Assembly: GCA_001969505.1 (NCBI GenBank)
Contig: LSSK01000008.1
Coordinates: 1-64,000 of the forward strand
Direction: 5' to 3'
DNA: 64,000 bases
From: Zancudomyces culisetae
Taxonomy: Eukaryota > Kickxellomycota > Harpellomycetes > Harpellales > Legeriomycetaceae
Shown in pieces: positions 57,560-64,000 of this stretch (the stretch's first letter is position 1; each line of letters opens with the position of its first letter). The notes under the pieces are model-generated. The model had not been told where the DNA came from. It did no database searches and worked only from the letters and a program-made list of their open reading frames with translations. Both the position numbers and the translations under genes were made by a program.

Positions 57560-58747
57560 ATGTCCAAAAAAGCAAGCATTATTCCACAGGTTAGAAGATT
57601 AGCTACGATTCCAAAGACATTTATAGTTGGGAAAAACATATCAAACAATATTAGTGCAAGCTCGAGTAGCGTTCTTACAGGAATTAGCGAAAAAGGAGGA
57701 CTAAACGCCGATAAGTACGAGAGAATGAAGCCATTTTTAAAGGTGGGGAACGGGTTTGGTGTGTTGGGAAACCAAATGTCGAGTTTGTCAACAAATTATA
57801 CTCTAAAATACCGTGAAAAACTGATGGCGAAAGCGAGACGGGAGGGATATAAATCCATCGAGGAAATGAAGCAGGCATACTTTTTGAACAAGAGGAAGAT
57901 CAATCTCGATAACGAAGGTGCTACAGAGTCAAGCAAATCCAGCGAAAGCGCCCCTAGTGTCAAAGACAGCAGTAGCGTCAATGTTGGTGGGGATAGCGGC
58001 AATACTAACAGCCAAGTCAAAGGTGGGACTGGCATAGCACCTGGAAATGGTGGTGACAAGTACGCGAGCAGGAACAATTTGCCGCCAACTGTCAAATCGC
58101 TGGACAAGATTGTCAAGATGGAGCTTCTTGAAAACAAAACAGCAAAAGAGATTGAAGAAATATGGAAAGTCTACCATATGCAATCCCCAACCACCACAAC
58201 ACTAGACAACAAAAAGGCGACTATAGATATCAGCGCAGTCATTCCTACAGAGTCGTACAAGAAGCTTTTGGACAACTCAACAAAAACGCCCTTTTTTATT
58301 CTACCACTACCAAGAGAACAAAAAGAAATAAATGAAGATACCAAAACCACTAGCACTGATGCTAATAACGGGGGTATTGAGTTTTATGTTGTTCAGTTTG
58401 ACCATCACATGATATATTTTACATCTCTACTAGAATATCAAACAAAAACTAGAATATCCAGAGCAGGAGGTTCCTCACCAGGAACCGCAATGTCTGGTGC
58501 TCAGCCATATTTGATACTGACACACTACACTGATTTCATTGAATCCAAAGGAATTGTATTGATGCGAGGCGAGATTACCACAAATAGCCACATTCTAGAT
58601 ATCCAATCGGCCCAACTCTTGGTTATGATTATGCAGCTGTTCTATGTGACACCCAATGAGCAACGTCAAAATATAATGAATATCTTCAAAAACGATCCCT
58701 CAAAGTTCAACTACAACCAGCTGATTAATTCGATTGATGTTATTTAA
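57560..58747 (+). CDS. ATP11: ATP11, mitochondrial F1-ATPase assembly chaperone
   Basis: Single-exon ORF of 395 residues from the ATG at 57560; the frame is open further upstream only from non-ATG codons. Atp11 binds unassembled F1 beta subunits in the mitochondrial matrix until alpha subunits join. The N-terminus (MSKKASIIPQVRRLATIPKT) is basic and hydroxylated, as expected for a presequence. It is followed by KYREKLMAKARREGYKSIEE and a Ser/Gly/Asn-rich linker (about 115-175). The conserved chaperone domain then has LDKIVKMELLENKTAKEIEE, IWKVYHMQ, PFFILPLPRE, FYVVQFDHHMIYFTSLLEYQ, LTHYTDFIESKGIVLMRGEI and the C-terminal FYVTPNEQRQNIMNIFKNDP. Length and motif order match the family. Its stop overlaps the stop of TRM44 on the opposite strand by 8 nt. 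Confidence 0.94.
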   Translation: MSKKASIIPQVRRLATIPKTFIVGKNISNNISASSSSVLTGISEKGGLNADKYERMKPFLKVGNGFGVLGNQMSSLSTNYTLKYREKLMAKARREGYKSIEEMKQAYFLNKRKINLDNEGATESSKSSESAPSVKDSSSVNVGGDSGNTNSQVKGGTGIAPGNGGDKYASRNNLPPTVKSLDKIVKMELLENKTAKEIEEIWKVYHMQSPTTTTLDNKKATIDISAVIPTESYKKLLDNSTKTPFFILPLPREQKEINEDTKTTSTDANNGGIEFYVVQFDHHMIYFTSLLEYQTKTRISRAGGSSPGTAMSGAQPYLILTHYTDFIESKGIVLMRGEITTNSHILDIQSAQLLVMIMQLFYVTPNEQRQNIMNIFKNDPSKFNYNQLINSIDVI

Positions 58748-60953
58748 GCCTATCTGGAATCCGCAGTTTGAAATCTTTCTTATATCTTTCGCAGTACTCT
58801 GTATCTGCCTTGCTTAAAGCTGCCTGTTTTTCTATTGTGAAAAAAAAACATATATTAAATAAATTTAGTACAAGCTATTCCTGGTATTGATGAATGCTGA
58901 ATTTGGCAGCATAGTAAACACGTTGTCTTGAACTTTAGTTTATAGAGTAGAAAAGTATATATACATATATATATATATATATCCTACCTTTTTCATTTTG
59001 AAACCCTGGGTGATATCCTATCAACGCAATATTTCTGGTTGATGGGATTCTCAAAAAATCTCGATGCACGTCATATCCCATGTCATTCATTATTCGACAA
59101 ACATATTCACAGTACACAGCATACTTGGATTCGCCAGCCTGTCTTGGCTTGTTGTCTCCATGATGATTGGGTTGAATTCTGTTCCCTTGAAAGTTATAAT
59201 AGCAGCACGGGATTATTACACAGCTGTAAGATTTTAATGATAGATAAATATAACGCATGTTTGTTAGGTAATTTTCATCTTTGGTTTGAATATAAAAGCA
59301 TATAAAGATTATTGTTCATATTTAACTGTTCAAATAATTCAACCATTCTTACTTTGCAAAATCCGATTTAGCTGCAATGATAGGCATCCACGGTGTTAGC
59401 TCATCCGGATGGTTTCCAATCAGCCATCTAGCATTTGTTGTATACTCATACGGAATAACATCTTGCTCGATCAGCGTATGCCCGCAGAGATTCGCCTGTG
59501 GACAATCTTCCTTGTTCATACCAGTGATTGTTTTCCAGATTTTGCGCGAGGCCTGATCGACGCCGTACCCAGGATACCCCTCACTGTTCAGAATATACAC
59601 CAAAAGTCCATTTCCGCAGCCCACATCTACAAAGTATGGTCTTTCCACACCCTCGCCTCCTTCTTGTTGGTTCTGTTCAAGGCTATTTGATTTGGACTCT
59701 TTATCATCCTTTTCCCACATTCCTATCAGCCAACTTGCTATCGCAATATCTTCATATACAAACTTTTTTGGATCTGTTTTCTCCGTCCACCGTGACACCA
59801 AGTCCTTGCCATATTTTGCTTTTAAACTCCCATAAATCTCTTCGTATCTTTCCTTATTCACCATTACATTGTGCTCAGCGCGCCTATTTATTCCTATGTT
59901 TTGTGTAACGCACCACTTGTAAAGCTTTAGAAATAGATCTTTCCATATACCTCCGTACTGCCCCTTTACCGATGAGTTTAGGCTAAATTCGACAACCTGT
60001 AAGCTCAACAATGCTTTAAATCTATTATCCTGCTTTTCTTCGATGTGGGTATAGCTCCATTGATACTTTCTGACCTATTTTCACGTTTTTTCTTTGTAGC
60101 GTTTATCATTTATATTGTATTACTTCGCCTATACTCCTTACCTTTGGGTAGTAAAACGGGAGATCTTTGGTGTCTTCAATGCTGTGTCTAAATTCAACGG
60201 AAACGCCTAATAGATGATTAACAACATATAATCCAGATTAACACCTATAAATATTCTCTTTTCTTTTTAAACTGGGCGCTTTTCTTGAGGCGGCACAAGT
60301 AGAATAAAATAAAATAAAATGAAGGATATGTGTTGTCAGCGTTGGTACCTTTGTTATCTCTTGACACCTTTACAAGTTCAGTGAGCTGCGAATCTTTATC
60401 TGCTCTTTTGGGTATTAATTCCCTGAATATTTCAAACGACACCTCTCCAGCACCATCGTAGATACCTTGCGTTTGATGGCTCTTATTTAAGAAATCATCA
60501 AGTTTGGCCTCATCATCACTGCTAATTTTTCCACTTTTAATTGGGGGGAATATCTTGTTTGGTTCATTTATCCATACTTTCTATATTTGAAACAATATTG
60601 CGAGTTTTTAAAAAAGACTTTGTATTGCCATTAGTGAAAACTATATACTTTACCATAACCTGGAAAAAATCTTCAGCTGTAAAGGAGCACACCTCCGCAT
60701 AGATTATTGTTTTCCACTCGCTATGATATCTGTTTTTAGGAAAGTCATCTTCTAGGACATTTGGATCGTTTCCAAAAACAAAGACTGGCCTATACTTTGA
60801 ATATGCCTCAAGACGTCTTTTCTCTTTATCGATGTCTATTGCCTCAGACAAGAGTTTCATTTTCCTGATGATTTCTTTAAACGCAGTGTATAATTTTTTT
60901 GTTTCCACATCATAGTTCCCATGTACAATGCGTAAAAGGGTGGGAAGAGAGTG
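58740..60953 (-). CDS. TRM44: tRNA-Ser (uracil-44-2'-O)-methyltransferase TRM44, six exons, 5' end uncertain
   Basis: Model: exons 60953-60654, 60580-60349, 60206-60142, 60074-59353, 59223-58988 and 58831-58740; introns of 73, 142, 67, 129 and 156 nt. Trm44 methylates the 2'-O of U44 in tRNA-Ser using S-adenosylmethionine. Diagnostic parts: PFYYPKVRKYQWSY, FVEDI-like region FVYEDIAIASWLIGMWEKDD, the SAM-binding loop FVDVGCGNGLLVYILNSEGY, GVDQASRKIW, the family signature WLIGNHPDELTPWMPIIAAK, and IIPCCYYNFQG. The protein is 517 residues if translation begins at the ATG at 60860. The frame continues upstream to an acceptor-like TAG before 60953 with plausible coding sequence (LPTLLRIVHGNYD), so an unfound first exon is possible. 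The last exon ends 8 nt inside ATP11. Confidence 0.88.
58960..58982. repeat. (AT)n microsatellite in a TRM44 intron
   Basis: About ten AT dinucleotides lying in the last TRM44 intron, a few bases from its donor side (exon 5 ends at 58988). Confidence 0.85.
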
Positions 60954-63900
60954 CTACCTCAAAGCTCTAATTACAAATTGAAATCGAAAAATCAAGCAAA
61001 AAAAAAATTTTTTTTCACCATGCCCAAAACTGTTTCAATTAACCTTCCCACCCCGCCCCCCGACTCCCCAAAAACACCGATCATTTGATATTCAGTAAAT
61101 GGTAATGTATTTTGGGTAAATAAAAACACCAGCTTTAGTATTTATGAGCTAAAAGAAAATAAAACACCTACATGTAGCCTAACAATAACGCTAGATTAGC
61201 GGTAATTTTGTGCAGCTTTCTATGAAATTGGTTCTGTAATCATTCTTATCAAAGATCCTGGTGTTTTTCCTTTTGAAATTTAGTTTTAGCACAAAAGCCG
61301 TCGGAAAAAAAAAACGTTGTGTTGTTCCACTGTTCCAGAATAATCAACTGATGTTAATCCGAATTCAACCAAAACAATCATGTGGTGGGAACTTAGTACA
61401 TTTGATATTAATAACGATCTAATTCCAAATGGTATTCCACCCATACACTCAGTTGATATATTTTAAGTATTTTTGTTTATGTGTTAGCTGGCACAATGAG
61501 ATTCACACTTTTATTCGGCACCAGCAGCGTCCTTGAACTAAAAGACGTGGCAGTTGCCACGTTTCATTAACACACTATTTCCAACTCAGTATTAATAACA
61601 GTGAATGGCGTTTTTGCATTGCTTTAAAGCAGATACATAGTTAAATAGTCCGCTAATATCGTGATTTTATTTACAGTAAGATTTAACATCACTTTCCCCA
61701 TTTGGAAACTTTAGTAAAACCTGCTTTTAATGTCAAATTCTTAATTTTACGTAGAATTATTCGATAGAGGAGCATTCACTTTTAACCAATGCCGTAACTG
61801 GCTTTACACTTTTTTTTTATTTGATGAGTTTAATAAATAAGCATCACATAAAACCAGAAAAATCATCTAACACAATACCTATTAAACCAACATTCCTCCG
61901 TTTCTTTAGTGACCCCATACCCACTGGCTGTTAGTTTAAAAAAAGATTTGCACAAAAGCTTGAATGATTTTTATCCAGATTTACTGGAGACTATAGCAGT
62001 TTTAGGATATTATCATAATATACCTTTAAAGGGAAAAGGAGACCGTACGTGTTCATGTACAATGATAATGGGTCATACAAATTAAAAAAGAGGTGGCTTG
62101 CGGGAAAATCTATTAGTTACGGAGTTGAACTGGTATGTTTTTTTATTTCAAATTCACAGTCGAAACTCGGTCATAGATTGAACCTACTCAGTTATAGCAA
62201 TATGTGCTCAATACAACGAAAACGTAACCCCTGAAGCTTAGATGGGTGAATGGTTCACATATCTATTTGCTAACTAAGACGCATCAATCTATGTTTTGAC
62301 GCTTTCTTTAGCCCATACAAAGCCTCGCAAAAATAAAAATAAAAATGTTACAAAACGCCTTGTCCCACACCATTTGCCATCATGTTAAACAGGCAAGTTG
62401 CCTAACACCTGGTCCGCAAACTGTTTTTTCTTCCTTTTAATATAATTAATTTGTTGAGTAATTTGTGAAACTAAAGCTTTCAAATTGAAAAAAAATTTAA
62501 CCAATTTGTTTCGATTATTACGTCATAAACTCTGCGACCCAGAATAGTTATACAATAGACGAATACGATTTCAACTAAAATCTATTGAATTTAAATCTTT
62601 ATCAATGTTTGTACAAAGGAATAATTAAGTCACAATGTTATGATCAACAGTTAATTTTGAAAACGGGGATTTTTTTGGGGGGGAAAAGAAAGTTTGCATA
62701 CATTCCCTCTAAATAATCTAAAAAAGCAAGAAACTGGCTTCATGGTGTTTAATTCAGTTTTGAGTTTTAATACCAAAGTATGAAACATCCTAGCATTCTG
62801 CTTGCTCAACTTTGGTCACCACGAATCTAATCTCGACATTTGCTGATTTTCTTCTCACTTATCTAAATTATGCCAATTTTGGAGATCCTTTTTCATTAAA
62901 AGTAAGATTTAGAATAACTTTTCGACAAATGAAAAATAACATAAATAGAAACCAGCCCAGGCTTGAATAGCGGAATACTTGCATGATACTGTATTTCCTT
63001 GTATTAAGTAAGGCTCTTAATTGTTATGATTTTAAGTAATTTGCGCTAGAATGCTGTCCTTACAACTCTTTTTGAAAAACATAATTTGATGAAACGATTC
63101 GGCTAATTTCACATGTGGGCGTGAGCAATCAATAGTAAAGCTTAGCTGAGCTGTCACATCTTAATTACCAAATTTTCTTTAGCTCAGTAAATTTGCTCCG
63201 AAATTGTTGGGAGTTATAATTAACACGTTGCAATAATGGCTTTGAGTTGTATCTAAACAAATGCATATATTTTTTTTGTTACATTTGTACACAAAAGTAA
63301 AGCTTTTGAATCATTTCCTTAAAATGTACACATAAATGCCCCCAAAAAAAATCCTTCTCTACCACCACCACTTCCCCACAACTTAGTACAACTTTTGAAA
63401 AACAACGAGTTTCTGTTGGTATTTTTATTTACCTTATAAAACCATCTGATCAAAAAAATTAACATATTATTTACAATTCCAAACCACATAACAAGAAATG
63501 TATGTTATCTTCAATTCTGTCGCACAAACTACAGTAAAAAAAAACGCACTTTTTTTTTTGGTTCTGCTGGTACTTCTCATATGTATTTATTTATGTAATA
63601 AATTGTAGCAGTTTCTTTAAGCTTGGATATTTTTTGAACGATCCCTGTCTAAATTATGTAAAACGTGGGTAATTTTCACCTTGATTATTCCTGATTTATT
63701 TGATAATCATTTGTAAAGCAAGCTATTTATTCTTGAATTGAAATATTCTAAATCTTCAACATTTTTAACTTGTCGTTGGCTGCAGTGCATGCATACTACT
63801 GATATACATTTGAAATTAGGAAAATCTGCTCCTTGAAACTACAAACAAATACCTGCAATTATCGTCAAGAAAATCGAGAGTAGATGTGCCGATCCAAGCT

Positions 63901-64000
63901 GCAGACTTTGGTAGCCTCTGGAAAAGACAATGACATTCTTAGTCGAACTTGGTACAGCATTAAGTGAGGAATTAGTGGTGTTAGATATTGGGAATGGTGT
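60954..64000. other. gene-poor AT-rich region to window end
   Basis: About 3 kb without a supportable gene. The largest frames are about 60 codons and have no family resemblance. A missing first exon of TRM44 could lie near 60960-61300 but none with a suitable donor was found. Homopolymers include a G8 near 62672-62679. Confidence 0.5.

Overview
This is a nuclear DNA window from a fungus with an AT-rich genome. The evidence is its set of conserved fungal genes (ATG13, the BRO1-domain PalC of the PacC/Rim pathway, the SH3/transglutaminase-like CYK3, SGF29, CWH43), its short GT-AG introns and its long gene-poor AT-rich spacers. Introns are common: 22 were read by hand, 63-205 nt each, most in phase 1. 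That argues against a typical Saccharomycotina yeast. An early-diverging lineage such as Zoopagomycota/Kickxellomycotina is a guess, not a demonstrated placement. There are no operons, mobile elements, CRISPR arrays or recognisable tRNA/rRNA genes.

Layout. 0-15 kb: a small membrane protein (-), the GPI-anchor remodelling protein CWH43, C-terminal type (-), a peroxisomal ABCD half transporter with a long tail (+), and a 1003-residue unknown protein (-). 15-20 kb: a 5 kb spacer with one strong hairpin. 20-35 kb: a protein with a C-terminal SH3BGR/glutaredoxin-like domain (+), PalC (-), a three-exon tail-anchored protein (-), D-aminoacyl-tRNA deacylase in five exons (-), a penta-EF-hand protein (+), and CYK3 in four exons (-). 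35-40.8 kb: mostly non-coding, with one possible secreted cysteine-rich protein, a 394-N assembly gap flanked by poly-G, and a candidate structured element. 40.8-47.8 kb: ATG13 (+), PEX16 in five exons (-), and a small membrane-anchored basic protein (-). 49.8-61 kb: an enlarged SGF29 (+), a PAS-like protein whose reading frame shifts once (+), ATP11 (+) and the tRNA-Ser Um44 methyltransferase TRM44 (-). 61-64 kb: nothing recognisable.

The genes are mostly housekeeping and do not form one pathway. Loose themes are peroxisome biology (ABCD transporter, PEX16), tRNA quality and modification (DTD, TRM44), autophagy and ESCRT-linked signalling (ATG13, PalC, penta-EF-hand protein), cytokinesis (CYK3), chromatin (SGF29), mitochondrial ATP synthase assembly (ATP11) and GPI lipid remodelling (CWH43). 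Convergent neighbours are close (8 nt overlap to about 490 nt apart), while divergent and upstream spacers run to several kb.

I found no clear new multi-gene system. The most unusual items are the roughly 220-residue Arg-Asp repeat inside SGF29, the frame change in the PAS-like gene, the antisense stop-codon overlap of ATP11 and TRM44, the Asn at the Q-loop of the ABCD transporter, two intergenic inverted-repeat elements, and the G/C homopolymers scattered through AT-rich DNA. Spliced models were built by eye from splice sites, frame and family similarity. No database search was run.
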